34,027 nucleotides of DNA from assembly GCA_025454405.1 (NCBI GenBank), contig JALOON010000118.1:1-34027 (forward strand), read 5' to 3'. This document shows positions 17,071 to 25,619 of this stretch, in pieces; the stretch's first letter is position 1, and each line of letters begins with the position of its first letter. The notes under the pieces were generated by a model. That model saw nothing but the letters and a program-made list of their open reading frames with translations. It did not search any database and was not told where the DNA came from. Position numbers and translations under genes: made by a program. This DNA comes from Oscillatoriaceae cyanobacterium Prado104 (GTDB lineage: Bacteria; Cyanobacteriota; Cyanobacteriia; Cyanobacteriales; Microcoleaceae).

Positions 17071-17251
17071 CCCCACCAACCACCCATCCGCTAAATCCGC
17101 TACAAAATCCGCTGCTTACCGCCCCCCACCAACCACCCATATGTACCCCCAAACCCAGCCCCCCACCAACCACCCATCCGCTAAATCCGCTACAAAATCC
17201 GCTGCTTACCGCCCCCCCACCAACCGCCCATATGTACCCTCCAAACCCAGC
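17071..17251. repeat. Two direct copies of a 90-bp C-rich unit
   Basis: 17071-17160 and 17161-17251 are near-identical, beginning CCCCACCAACCACCCATCCG and ending AAACCCAGCC. The second has an extra C in the poly-C run and two substitutions. Inside each unit CACCAACC(A/G)CCCAT occurs twice. The array fills most of the gap between two GT4 genes and looks like a recent tandem duplication. No open frame through it looks coding. Confidence 0.9.
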
Positions 17252-17257
17252 CCCCCA

Positions 17258-20191
17258 TCAACCATACAACGCTTTTTTATAAGCCGCAATTGTCTCTTGA
17301 GTGCATCTTTCCCAACTAAACTTTTGCGCTTGCGCCAGCGACTTTAACGACATTTCTTGCCGCCAACTAGGAGTATTGTACAACTTGAGGATGCTGTGGC
17401 AAAGTCCGTCAGCATCTTTTGGATCGAGCATAATTCCCGCATCGCCGACTACTTCCGGAAGCGATGAATTATTCGACGTAATGACAGGAGTTCCGCACTG
17501 CATTGCTTCTAAAGGCGGCAAACCAAAACCTTCATACAGCGACGGGTAAACAAAAACCATCGCGCCGCTGTACAGCGCCGCTAAATCTTCATCGGCTACA
17601 TAGCCGGTAATAATAATACGCTCTTTTGACAAACCAAAGTTGACAATTTCCTGATAGATTTTTTCGTATTCCCAACCCTTGGCACCGACTAATACTAAAT
17701 TGAGGTCTTTGATGCCTTGTTGCTGCACGACTTTGGCGAAACAGCGGATCGCATGTTCGATGTTTTTGCGAGGTTCTAAGGTGCTGACTCCCAAAATATA
17801 AGGTGCTTCGGGAATGCGATATTTTTTTCGGACAAGTTCGATCGCGCTTGCATCTTCGCAGCGGTAAAATAATGCCGGATTGGCTGCTAAATAAGTCACG
17901 AATACTTTTGCCGGATCTAGTTTGACGCTATTTAACAAGTCATTCTTGGTGGCTTCGGAGATGCAGAGAATGTAATCTTCGGCTGTCAAACTGTTTAAAG
18001 TGGCGTGCATTCTCTGATAGTCTGCGTCGTTTTTGCCGATGAAAAACTGCGACAAAATAATCGGTATTAAATCGTAAACTGTAGCAAAATTTTTGATATT
18101 TTTGCAACTTCTTGTTTGATGCGAAATGTGGTAGAATGTCGCGTGAAAAATATCGGCTTCGCTCAACCTCTTAGGATCGATCGTACAACTATACTGTTGC
18201 GCGATCGAAATTGAATTTGACAGGTACGGTTTCAAACTTTCTGCTAAATGTTTGTACTGCAATTCTTCGCTGGGTGTAATGCCGAATTTGTCGCGATTTT
18301 CCAGCATATGATAAAGTTCGCTCGCTTGGTTTTGAAACCTTTTGAAAAAACTGGAATGCGCTAAAGGTATCCCCCGAAATTCCGGCACCGATTCCAAGTA
18401 ATCCAAACAAGTATTCACCGCGTACCAAGAATGCGTCGCGCAAAAAGATAAGTCGAACTGTTGCGAAGCAATTAAACCCGAAGCGATGTTTTCGATAACT
18501 CTAGCAACACCAGTTCGAGAACGATTTTCGTAATGTCCGTATCCCAGAACTGATATGTCATAAAAAATCTTAATTAACTCGCTTTCTTTTCCTCCAAATC
18601 CCAAAATTGGCGGGTAAGTTTCTGTTTTTATTTCCTGCGGTTTGTGGATAATTAACAGCAAAGAAGTTGCCACGTAACCGCTCAATTCTATTTTCAAATG
18701 GGGTGCGAGGTGATTGTGCGGCTGTCTCATCGGCGTCCGATCGAATTTGCTGTCGCCCATCCAGTAATCGGGCGGTTCTACTCGATATCCCTCGGCTTCA
18801 AGTTCGGTAATTAAACGCTGAATGTCTTGGTGTCTGAAAAAGACTAAATTGTGGGCGTTAATAGTACCTTTATTTGAAGAACAGTTAAATTCGGTTGTAT
18901 GAACGGCAATTCCTCCCGGTTTTAAACACTTCAAAGATTCTTTGACAAATCTGAGTCCGTGGTCGATCGAACCTATATGTTCAAAAGCGCAGGAAGACCA
19001 AATAAAATCAAATTGTCCTTGCTTTAAATCCGCCGGGATGTTGTTCATGTCAACATCGCGGTAGCTGACAAGTTTGTCAAAGCTTTCTGGCGGGCAAATT
19101 CCTTTCTCGTTAAGGGCTTGTTTGCCGCGACAAAGTTGGTCGCTAGTTCCCCAATCTTGTTGGGCTTCGGGAATGTCGTAACTTTGATCTGTGCCGATAA
19201 TTTCGCACCCCAAAGACGCGAAAGCTGAGGGTAAAGGTTCGTTACCTACAGCAAAACCCATGCCTTTTTTTCCTGGTTTGAGAAAGCCTCTTTCATGCAA
19301 AGCTTGAGACATCACTACCCACTCCCAAAATTTGCGGTTAATCATTTCAGGGGCTTGCAGTTTTTCGATCCAATATTGATAGTAATCTGTCTGAAAATCT
19401 CGCTGGACGCACAGTTTGCTGGTGATTCTATTAAATGCTGGTGGCTGTTGAGTTAGGGTCGATCGCGCCCCCGGAATCTTAACAATATCTAAAACTGCGA
19501 TCGCATTTGCATAATGAAAGGGTCGATTGTATTCCGCGCTAACAAGTTCCTGAGGATTTGCTTGCACCCAAATAGAAGGCTGCGGCTGTTTTTCGTCAAC
19601 ATTAACTAATTTTAAATAGCTGAAATTTATCGCATTTTTCGGAACACCGTAACGATCGAATAACAAATTCAAATATTCTTGACTGAACTGGATATACCAA
19701 CCCCTTTCGAGAAATCTGCCGAAAGGTACTGTAATTAAAGCTTGACCGTTATCCGACAGCAAATCGTAAATTTTGGCGATCGCCTTTAAGGGCCCTTGCC
19801 AATCGGTTGTTTCGAGTGTGTCGCCGTAAGCTTGATTCGGATCGACTCCTTGTCCGATATGTTCTACTGTCGAAACGCAAATAATACTGCTATATTGTTC
19901 TTCAGGAGCAAGTTCCATCAGATCGACTTTATCAACGCCAGTCGCAGTTTCGTATTTGTCGATAATTCTTCTAGCTTGAATGGCGGCACCTGTTGGGATA
20001 AGTTCGGGATAATATTGCAGGACATTTCCCACTTCCAACAGCTTAGTTTTATCCGGCAATTTAGCCAAAAAGTTGCAGGCGATGGGAATTTCTACCGCTC
20101 TTTCTGAGGGAGGATTGTTGTTGTGCTTGCAGCGGTTGTAAGAGAGCTGCTGACCGTTGAAAATAAAAGTATCTTGCGAATTTGATTCCAT
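17258..20191 (-). CDS. Fusion of two SAM-methyltransferase-like domains with a GT4 glycosyltransferase (977 aa)
   Basis: Residues about 30-240 form a first Rossmann methyltransferase-like domain (LLEVGNV at 51-57 in the motif I position, then SSIICVSTVEHIGQG, then LLSDNGQALITVPFGRF). Residues about 295-515 form a second (GFAVGNEPLPSAFASLG, then FDFIWSSCAFEHIGSIDHGL, then LKPGGIAVHTTE). Residues about 540-977 form a GT4 domain with LEPRKNI and the E-x7-E pair E887/E895, paralogous to the 442-residue enzyme downstream. The expected reaction set is transfer of a sugar plus methylation of a sugar or lipid-linked glycan; substrates are not readable. It is the first gene of the minus-strand glycosylation block. 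The start at 20191 (MESNSQDTFIFNGQQLSYNR) lacks a clear Shine-Dalgarno sequence. No membrane segments are seen. The first methyltransferase motif I is poor in glycine, so that domain may be weak or inactive. Confidence 0.9.
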   Translation of the reverse strand: MESNSQDTFIFNGQQLSYNRCKHNNNPPSERAVEIPIACNFLAKLPDKTKLLEVGNVLQYYPELIPTGAAIQARRIIDKYETATGVDKVDLMELAPEEQYSSIICVSTVEHIGQGVDPNQAYGDTLETTDWQGPLKAIAKIYDLLSDNGQALITVPFGRFLERGWYIQFSQEYLNLLFDRYGVPKNAINFSYLKLVNVDEKQPQPSIWVQANPQELVSAEYNRPFHYANAIAVLDIVKIPGARSTLTQQPPAFNRITSKLCVQRDFQTDYYQYWIEKLQAPEMINRKFWEWVVMSQALHERGFLKPGKKGMGFAVGNEPLPSAFASLGCEIIGTDQSYDIPEAQQDWGTSDQLCRGKQALNEKGICPPESFDKLVSYRDVDMNNIPADLKQGQFDFIWSSCAFEHIGSIDHGLRFVKESLKCLKPGGIAVHTTEFNCSSNKGTINAHNLVFFRHQDIQRLITELEAEGYRVEPPDYWMGDSKFDRTPMRQPHNHLAPHLKIELSGYVATSLLLIIHKPQEIKTETYPPILGFGGKESELIKIFYDISVLGYGHYENRSRTGVARVIENIASGLIASQQFDLSFCATHSWYAVNTCLDYLESVPEFRGIPLAHSSFFKRFQNQASELYHMLENRDKFGITPSEELQYKHLAESLKPYLSNSISIAQQYSCTIDPKRLSEADIFHATFYHISHQTRSCKNIKNFATVYDLIPIILSQFFIGKNDADYQRMHATLNSLTAEDYILCISEATKNDLLNSVKLDPAKVFVTYLAANPALFYRCEDASAIELVRKKYRIPEAPYILGVSTLEPRKNIEHAIRCFAKVVQQQGIKDLNLVLVGAKGWEYEKIYQEIVNFGLSKERIIITGYVADEDLAALYSGAMVFVYPSLYEGFGLPPLEAMQCGTPVITSNNSSLPEVVGDAGIMLDPKDADGLCHSILKLYNTPSWRQEMSLKSLAQAQKFSWERCTQETIAAYKKALYG

Positions 20192-20249
20192 GTTAGATGT
20201 TAGATTTTAGATTTAATTTAACGTTAGAGAGGCAGAAACCCGCTGATTA

Positions 20250-20383
20250 CTGACATCTTGCACCATTTTTAACAATACTGTAGGGGCGGGTTTACCAACA
20301 TATATAAATGTAGCAAACAGGTTGAATAAACCCGCCCCACCCCACGAACAACCCCCAAGTGACATTGCTGTAAAATATCAGTT
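20250..20383. repeat. Palindromic element with GGGGCGGGTTTA arms (copy A)
   Basis: A perfect 12-bp inverted repeat (GGGGCGGGTTTA at 20283-20294, TAAACCCGCCCC at 20327-20338) is flanked by CTGACATCTTGCACCATTTT. A second copy with the same flank and the same arms lies at 25473-25605, so this is a dispersed family. Confidence 0.75.
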
Positions 20384-20536
20384 ATTAAGAACATACTCGA
20401 TCGCGGCTCGATCTCTCAAAAAACTCAGTTTCTGGGTGCTGAAGTCGCGGGTTGACAAATTGCATTTTCTAGTGTAATAGACGGCGTGCGGTCGATCGAA
20501 TCGTTGGCATCCCCAGAAATTACGCGCTGCGACTCA

Positions 20537-20601
20537 AGAAACCAGGTTTTTACCGAATTTGGCGACTACAACGACGTATTTCCCAAAAAAACCCGGTTTC
20601 T
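20537..20601. repeat. 15-bp inverted repeat upstream of ftsH
   Basis: AGAAACCAGGTTTTT (20537-20551) faces AAAAACCCGGTTTCT (20587-20601) with one mismatch and a 35-base loop. It resembles a short dispersed palindrome; a regulatory role is not shown. Confidence 0.6.
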
Positions 20602-20767
20602 GGCCCCGATCGCCTCCCAATCTCTTGACGGCGCACCGCCTGGTTCGGTTTCCACCACCTCAGACGGTTGAGGCATTGCTGGGATTTCCATCACACCAAA
20701 ACAAGTTACAATTACGTTAAGATTGATGAACATAATTAAAAAATCCCACACCACAGGGACTAAAAAT

Positions 20768-20774
20768 AGGAGGA
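20768..20774 (+). promoter_or_regulatory. Shine-Dalgarno that fixes the GTG start of ftsH
   Basis: AGGAGGA ends 9 bases before GTG at 20784. The strong match selects this non-ATG start, which also aligns with the family N-terminus. Confidence 0.85.
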
Positions 20775-20783
20775 TCGACCTCG

Positions 20784-22622
20784 GTGAATAAACGGTGGAG
20801 AAACGCTGGCCTGTACGCACTGCTGGCTATTGTAGTGATTGCCTTAGCAACCGCATTCTTTGACAAACAGCCCCCCAGCCGGGAAGTCTGGAAGTACAGT
20901 CAATTCATTCAGGAAGTCGAAAACAAAAGAGTAGACAAAATCAATATCAGTTCCGATCGCAGCAAAGCCCTGGTAACGGCCCAAGACGGCAGCAAAGTGA
21001 TCGTCAACCTGCCCAACGACCCCGAACTGATCGACATTCTGACCAAAAACAACGTAGATATTTCAGTTCTGCCTCAAAGCGACGAAGGCTTCTGGGTAAA
21101 AGCCCTCAGCAGCCTGTTCTTCCCGATTTTGCTGTTGGTAGGACTGTTTTTCTTGGTGCGGCGCGCCCAAAACGGCCCCGGCAACCAAGCCATGAACTTC
21201 GGCAAATCGAAAGCTAGAGTTCAAATGGAGCCCCAAACTCAGGTGACTTTCACCGACGTAGCCGGCATCGAACAAGCCAAGTTGGAACTCACCGAAGTCG
21301 TGGACTTCCTGAAAAATGCCGATCGCTTCACCGCAGTCGGTGCCAAAATTCCGAAAGGCGTGCTGTTAGTCGGCCCTCCCGGAACCGGTAAAACCCTGTT
21401 GGCCAAAGCAGTTGCTGGCGAAGCTGGCGTGCCCTTCTTCTCGATTTCCGGTTCGGAATTTGTCGAAATGTTCGTCGGTGTAGGCGCTTCCCGCGTCCGC
21501 GACTTGTTTGAACAAGCTAAAACCAACGCCCCTTGCATCGTATTTATCGATGAAATTGACGCGGTAGGCCGCCAACGCGGTGCCGGTTTGGGCGGCGGTA
21601 ACGACGAACGCGAACAAACCCTGAACCAGTTGCTGACGGAAATGGACGGTTTCGAGGGCAATACCGGCATCATTATTATTGCTGCTACCAACCGCCCCGA
21701 CGTGCTCGATGCAGCATTGCTGCGCCCCGGCAGGTTCGATCGCCAAGTTGTGGTCGATCGGCCCGATTTCGCCGGCCGCCTGGAAATTCTCAACGTTCAC
21801 GCCCGCGGCAAAACTTTGTCCAAGGATGTGGATTTGGAGAAAATCGCCCGCCGGACTCCCGGTTTCACAGGTGCCGATTTGTCGAACTTGCTCAACGAAG
21901 CAGCAATTTTGGCAGCCCGCCGCAACTTGACCGAAGTTTCGATGGATGAAGTCAACGACGCGATCGATCGGGTACTCGCAGGCCCGGAAAAGAAAGACCG
22001 CGTGATGAGCGAAAAGCGCAAAACCTTAGTAGCGTACCACGAAGCCGGTCACGCATTAGTTGGCGCGCTGATGCCCGACTACGATCCGGTGCAAAAAATT
22101 AGCATCATCCCCCGCGGCCGCGCTGGCGGTTTGACTTGGTTCACCCCCAGCGAAGATCGGATGGATTCCGGCTTGTATTCTCGTTCTTACCTGCAAAATC
22201 AAATGGCAGTAGCCTTAGGCGGCCGGATTGCTGAAGAAATTGTCTTCGGCGAGGAAGAAGTCACCACCGGCGCTGCAAGTGACTTGCAGCAAGTTGCGAG
22301 GGTAGCCCGACAAATGGTAACTCGTTTCGGGATGAGCGATCGATTGGGCCCTGTAGCTCTCGGCCGCCAGCAAGGAAATATGTTCATGGGCCGCGATATC
22401 ATGGCGGAACGCGACTTTTCTGAAGAAACCGCATCGACGATCGATGATGAAGTTCGCTTGTTGGTAGAACAAGCTTACCGTCGCGCTAAAGATGTGCTGG
22501 TTGGCAACCGCCACGTTCTCGATACTTTGGCAGATATGCTAGTAGAAAAAGAGACTGTGGATGCGGATGAACTGCAAAGTTTGTTGGCTAACAGTGATGT
22601 GAAAATGGCGACGATCGCGTAA
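20784..22622 (+). CDS. ftsH: ATP-dependent zinc metalloprotease FtsH
   Basis: This membrane-anchored AAA+ protease works as a hexamer and degrades damaged membrane and soluble proteins; cyanobacterial members handle photosystem II D1 turnover and iron-related regulation. At 612 residues it has normal length. Spans are at about 9-25 and 108-126 with a lumen/periplasm-facing domain between them. Motifs are Walker A GPPGTGKT (197-204), Walker B IVFIDE (252-257), the second region of homology ATNRPDVLDAALLRPGRFDR (301-320) and the zinc site HEAGH (419-423), with D500 as likely third ligand. All catalytic residues are present. The N-terminus MNKRWRNAGLYALL and the ALSSLFFPILLLVG span resemble the Synechocystis FtsH3 (Slr1604) type as I remember it; which of the usual four cyanobacterial FtsH types this is needs a tree. 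A perfect hairpin follows the stop by 70 bases. Confidence 0.97.
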   Translation: MNKRWRNAGLYALLAIVVIALATAFFDKQPPSREVWKYSQFIQEVENKRVDKINISSDRSKALVTAQDGSKVIVNLPNDPELIDILTKNNVDISVLPQSDEGFWVKALSSLFFPILLLVGLFFLVRRAQNGPGNQAMNFGKSKARVQMEPQTQVTFTDVAGIEQAKLELTEVVDFLKNADRFTAVGAKIPKGVLLVGPPGTGKTLLAKAVAGEAGVPFFSISGSEFVEMFVGVGASRVRDLFEQAKTNAPCIVFIDEIDAVGRQRGAGLGGGNDEREQTLNQLLTEMDGFEGNTGIIIIAATNRPDVLDAALLRPGRFDRQVVVDRPDFAGRLEILNVHARGKTLSKDVDLEKIARRTPGFTGADLSNLLNEAAILAARRNLTEVSMDEVNDAIDRVLAGPEKKDRVMSEKRKTLVAYHEAGHALVGALMPDYDPVQKISIIPRGRAGGLTWFTPSEDRMDSGLYSRSYLQNQMAVALGGRIAEEIVFGEEEVTTGAASDLQQVARVARQMVTRFGMSDRLGPVALGRQQGNMFMGRDIMAERDFSEETASTIDDEVRLLVEQAYRRAKDVLVGNRHVLDTLADMLVEKETVDADELQSLLANSDVKMATIA

Positions 22623-22689
22623 GCGATTTTAGATTTTCGATTGGGTATCGATCTCAAGTCCGGTTGATTGCCAGCAATAAAAAAGGCTT

Positions 22690-22738
22690 GTAGTGCGGAC
22701 TTCAGTCCGCAAATGAAGCGGACTGAAGTCCGCACTAC
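22690..22738. terminator. Perfect 21-bp hairpin after ftsH
   Basis: GTAGTGCGGACTTCAGTCCGC, loop AAATGAA, then its exact complement. It may stop or stabilise the ftsH transcript, but there is no T-tract, and related palindromes at 30141-30186 and 30930-30985 show it is also a dispersed repeat. Confidence 0.7.
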
Positions 22739-22914
22739 GAACAAATCCGATCGCGGTCAATCGACCGGACACGATATGATGAGATTTTCGAGCGAATCTC
22801 AATTTGGAAATGATTAGTTGGGGTGATTCTGGGATTGTCTGGAATCGCCCCAATTTTATTTGCAATTTGGCATTATATCGTTTCCGGTTGCATCAGAATT
22901 AAGCTGTTTTACAT

Positions 22915-23256
22915 TATTATCAATCGATTAATGTTATTATCAATCGATCGCGAGCGGGGACGCTCGCACTGACAAATAAAGCTATTATTAATCGATTAAT
23001 GCTATTAATCGATCGCGAGCGGGGACACTTGCACTGACAAATAAAGCTATTATTAATCGATTAATGCTATTATCAATCGATCGCGAGCGGGGACACTTGC
23101 ACTGACAAATAAAGCTATTATTAATCGATTAATGCTATTATCAATCGATCGCGAGCGAGGACGCTCGCACTGACAAATAAGGCTATTATTAATCGATTAA
23201 TGCTATTATCAATCGATCGCGAGCGGGGACGCTCGCACTGACAAATAAGGCTATTA
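22915..23256. repeat. Five-copy 68-bp tandem array with two palindromes per unit
   Basis: CGATCGCGAGCG starts at 22945, 23010, 23078, 23146 and 23214, so the period is 68 (65 once). Each unit carries GCGAGCG-GGGA-CGCTCGC, a 7-bp hairpin, and ATTAATCGATTAAT, a 14-bp palindrome, joined by CACTGACAAATAAAGCTATT. In copies 2 and 3 the right hairpin arm reads CACTTGC, which breaks the stem. Copies are contiguous with no variable spacers, so this is not a CRISPR. It sits between ftsH and a convergent gene. Confidence 0.92.
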
Positions 23257-23349
23257 TAATTAAGAAATGTCTTTAACTCAAAACTCAAAATTTAAAACTC
23301 AAAACTTTTCTTAACTGTCAACTGTCTTTTTCGGCTGCATTTGATTTCC

Positions 23350-24078
23350 CTATAAAGCCAACAAAATAGCAGTGTAAATTCCAGCGCCGAGGGCAAAGGC
23401 CCAAAACCGACTTTCTCTTTCTTCCGGCAGTTCTTCTTTGAGGACGTTGAGCACAATTCCTCCCGCTAAAAAAGCGAATAAAACTGCGATCGCAGCTTCG
23501 CCAATCTCGGTAGCGCTACCCAACACCCACCCCACCACAATCGCTGCTGCTAATATCCAGCGCCCGGTGCGATCGTAAATTTGTTTGTGATGTTCTCGCA
23601 AGCCAGAATCGTTGACTGCAAAGTGCAGCGCCATCGCACCAGAATACAGCAGCAAATTGGCAATGCCCGGTTCTTCCCGATGCAGCAGCAAATAGCCAAT
23701 CAACGCATTGTAAATCGAAAAAGAGGCGACGTGCAGCCAAAAAACTTCAGGACTGGTAACATCGCCTTTGCGACTCTGGCGGGATAATTTGGCAATTCGT
23801 TCCAGTCCGTAAAATACAGTTAAGCCTAACAAAGAGATTAAATAAACGTGGTGTTCTAAATATAAAATCACACCCGATTCTACTTGTTCCAATACCGTTT
23901 GGTGCCGCTCTAATTCCGGTAAAATATGCACGAAAACGTAAGCAACAGAAACCCCACCCGCGGCTGAAAGCCAGCGACTGCGAGGGATAGGCGCAAACCG
24001 CAATTTCCCGGAAAATAAGTGTGTCAGCGCTAAACCAATGGCAATGAGTGCGGATAAAGCTAAAGTGTTGGGGTTCAT
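23350..24078 (-). CDS. ZIP-like multi-span membrane protein (242 aa)
   Basis: About seven or eight hydrophobic segments fill the protein (for example 5-22, 38-55, 72-92, 112-132, 138-153, 173-193, 195-212, 226-242). Segment two, GGVSVAYVFVHILPELE, has the His-x3-Glu pattern of ZIP metal transporters (H51, E55). Segments five and seven (ALHFAVNDSG with H152, and GGIVLNVLKEELPEE) recall the ZIP metal-binding spans, so a ZIP-superfamily relative is the best guess. Classical HN..EG motifs are incomplete, so transport of zinc or iron is not assured. It follows the DUF2254 gene by 34 bases on the same strand and is probably co-transcribed with it. The start at 24078 has no clear ribosome binding site. 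Confidence 0.75.
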   Translation of the reverse strand: MNPNTLALSALIAIGLALTHLFSGKLRFAPIPRSRWLSAAGGVSVAYVFVHILPELERHQTVLEQVESGVILYLEHHVYLISLLGLTVFYGLERIAKLSRQSRKGDVTSPEVFWLHVASFSIYNALIGYLLLHREEPGIANLLLYSGAMALHFAVNDSGLREHHKQIYDRTGRWILAAAIVVGWVLGSATEIGEAAIAVLFAFLAGGIVLNVLKEELPEERESRFWAFALGAGIYTAILLAL

Positions 24079-24112
24079 TGTACTGGTGCACAGATTGTGG
24101 CGATCGCGCCAA

Positions 24113-25438
24113 TTAATTTAATTCTAAAGCTTGAATAACTCGCTGATAGCGCTCCTGCACATCTTTTCGATCGCCCTCCTGGGAGATTTGTTCGCGACTG
24201 TTATTTAAAATCATCTGGGCGTGACGGCGCAAAGTTTCTCGTTGTTGGGAATTGCGCGTGTAAGGAACAATCCTGGCTAGAGATTCTAACAAGCGAATTG
24301 TTACCGCCACATCCGATCGACCGTACTGGCGAATTTGGTTAAAGGCACTATTAACTAATTCTTCAAAAGTCACTCCTTCAGCTATGACGCGCAAATTGCG
24401 ATCGCAATCGTAGCGATCGGGCGAGGGAAAATTTCTTTGCGCGAGGCGAGACAATCCGGCGCTGAGTCGATCGATACATCGAATCGCGGTAAACGGATCG
24501 TTGACAGCAGGAGAAATCGCGCGCAAGGCAATTTCAACTAACTGATCTATCGGAAATTCTACATCTTGATATTCTGTCCGTTCTTTGCCCAGAATAAAAG
24601 CATCGTTAATCTGTTTGTTCAGGTTGCGATCGACCCGTTCTCCCGGCAAAACCATCGCTAAATCGCTGCCTGCGATGACAAACTTTCCCGGATGAGTTTT
24701 AAGAAGTACCAGCAGATTGCGATCGCGGGCAATGTTCATTAATTCGCCATCATCAATTGCTTGCAAATAACCGTCGCGATCGGCTTTAACTGGGCTTGCT
24801 TCCGAGTCAAATTTTGCGAGAATTTCTGCAAGTTGTCGCGGTTTTTCTTCGTTACCATCGCCAATTTTTTCGGGAAACAGCCGATCTATTGCTTTGTCTA
24901 AATCACCGCTAACTTGAGTAATTACATGGGAAGCTTGAATAATTGTTGATGCGTGATGGATAAAGTAAATCAGTACGCCGATGCTGGCAATTGCCAATCC
25001 CGTACCGACTGTAACCGAGAGTTGGGGAATAAACTCCTTGTATTCATCTCCTTCTCCATGAATTGTGCGCAGTACGAGCAAACAGTAAATAAATGTGGCG
25101 ATGAAAGTGCCAAGCACGATTTGATTGCCAGTATCCTGCATAAAATTGCGCAACAATCGCGGGCCGAAATTTGAACTCGCTAGTTGCAGCGCTACAATAG
25201 TAATCGAAAAAGCTGTAGCGACAACGCTCACCATCGAACTCGCAACTGATGAAAGAAGCGATCGCGCGCCATCAGTTCCACCCGTATAAATCCACCACCA
25301 GTTTGGTGTATTTCCCGCACGATCGAGGGTTAGCATGGCGATCGCTAAAATCATCGAACCCAGGGCCATCAATGTCGGGATAAACCAATAACTAGAGTGC
25401 AGCGAATCCCAAAGTTTGCTTAACTTGACATTTTTCAT
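24113..25438 (-). CDS. DUF2254 family membrane protein (441 aa)
   Basis: There are four spans in the N-terminal third (about 18-38, 62-85, 107-124 and 139-161), then a long soluble domain. Typical family blocks are SSMVSVVATAFSITIVALQL, ASSNFGPRLLRNFMQD, ISPAVNDPFTAIRCIDRL and the HHAS segment after span four. The family is widespread in bacteria with no proven function; context elsewhere is often stress or envelope genes. The C-terminal part is rich in charged helices and probably cytoplasmic. It is the first gene of a likely two-gene unit with the ZIP-like protein. Length is in the family range and the frame is intact. Confidence 0.9.
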   Translation of the reverse strand: MKNVKLSKLWDSLHSSYWFIPTLMALGSMILAIAMLTLDRAGNTPNWWWIYTGGTDGARSLLSSVASSMVSVVATAFSITIVALQLASSNFGPRLLRNFMQDTGNQIVLGTFIATFIYCLLVLRTIHGEGDEYKEFIPQLSVTVGTGLAIASIGVLIYFIHHASTIIQASHVITQVSGDLDKAIDRLFPEKIGDGNEEKPRQLAEILAKFDSEASPVKADRDGYLQAIDDGELMNIARDRNLLVLLKTHPGKFVIAGSDLAMVLPGERVDRNLNKQINDAFILGKERTEYQDVEFPIDQLVEIALRAISPAVNDPFTAIRCIDRLSAGLSRLAQRNFPSPDRYDCDRNLRVIAEGVTFEELVNSAFNQIRQYGRSDVAVTIRLLESLARIVPYTRNSQQRETLRRHAQMILNNSREQISQEGDRKDVQERYQRVIQALELN

Positions 25439-25472
25439 AAGCTGTGATGGGAATTAAGATTGTCTGTTGCAA

Positions 25473-25605
25473 CTGACATCTTGCAACCATGTCAATAAGA
25501 GGATTGTTGGTTGGGTGGGGGCGGGTTTTTAAGATTGTTGTTAGGAATTAAAGATTGTTGGTGAACCCGCCCCTACAGCTTATTAAAAATGCTGCAATAT
25601 CTTAT
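25473..25605. repeat. Palindromic element with GGGGCGGGTTT arms (copy B)
   Basis: It starts with CTGACATCTTGCAACCAT and ends with TTAAAAATGCTGCAATATCT, an imperfect inverted copy of the start. Inside, GGGGGCGGGTTTTT (from about 25517) faces GAACCCGCCCCTAC (to about 25576). It is a second member of the family seen at 20250-20383. Confidence 0.75.
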
Positions 25606-25619
25606 GCAATATCTTAGTT

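Larger units (their letters stand above)
20192..20783. other. Repeat-rich gap between divergent MT-GT4 and ftsH genes
   Basis: No gene is supported. It contains AATCTAA-type words at about 20195-20215, a palindromic element at 20250-20383, and a 15-bp inverted pair with one mismatch (20537-20551 and 20587-20601, AGAAACC(A/G)GGTTTTT). The ftsH leader follows. Both transcription units start here and diverge. Confidence 0.6.

Noticed and set aside
22915..23256. CRISPR array
   Set aside because: The 68-bp units are contiguous and there are no unique spacers between repeats.
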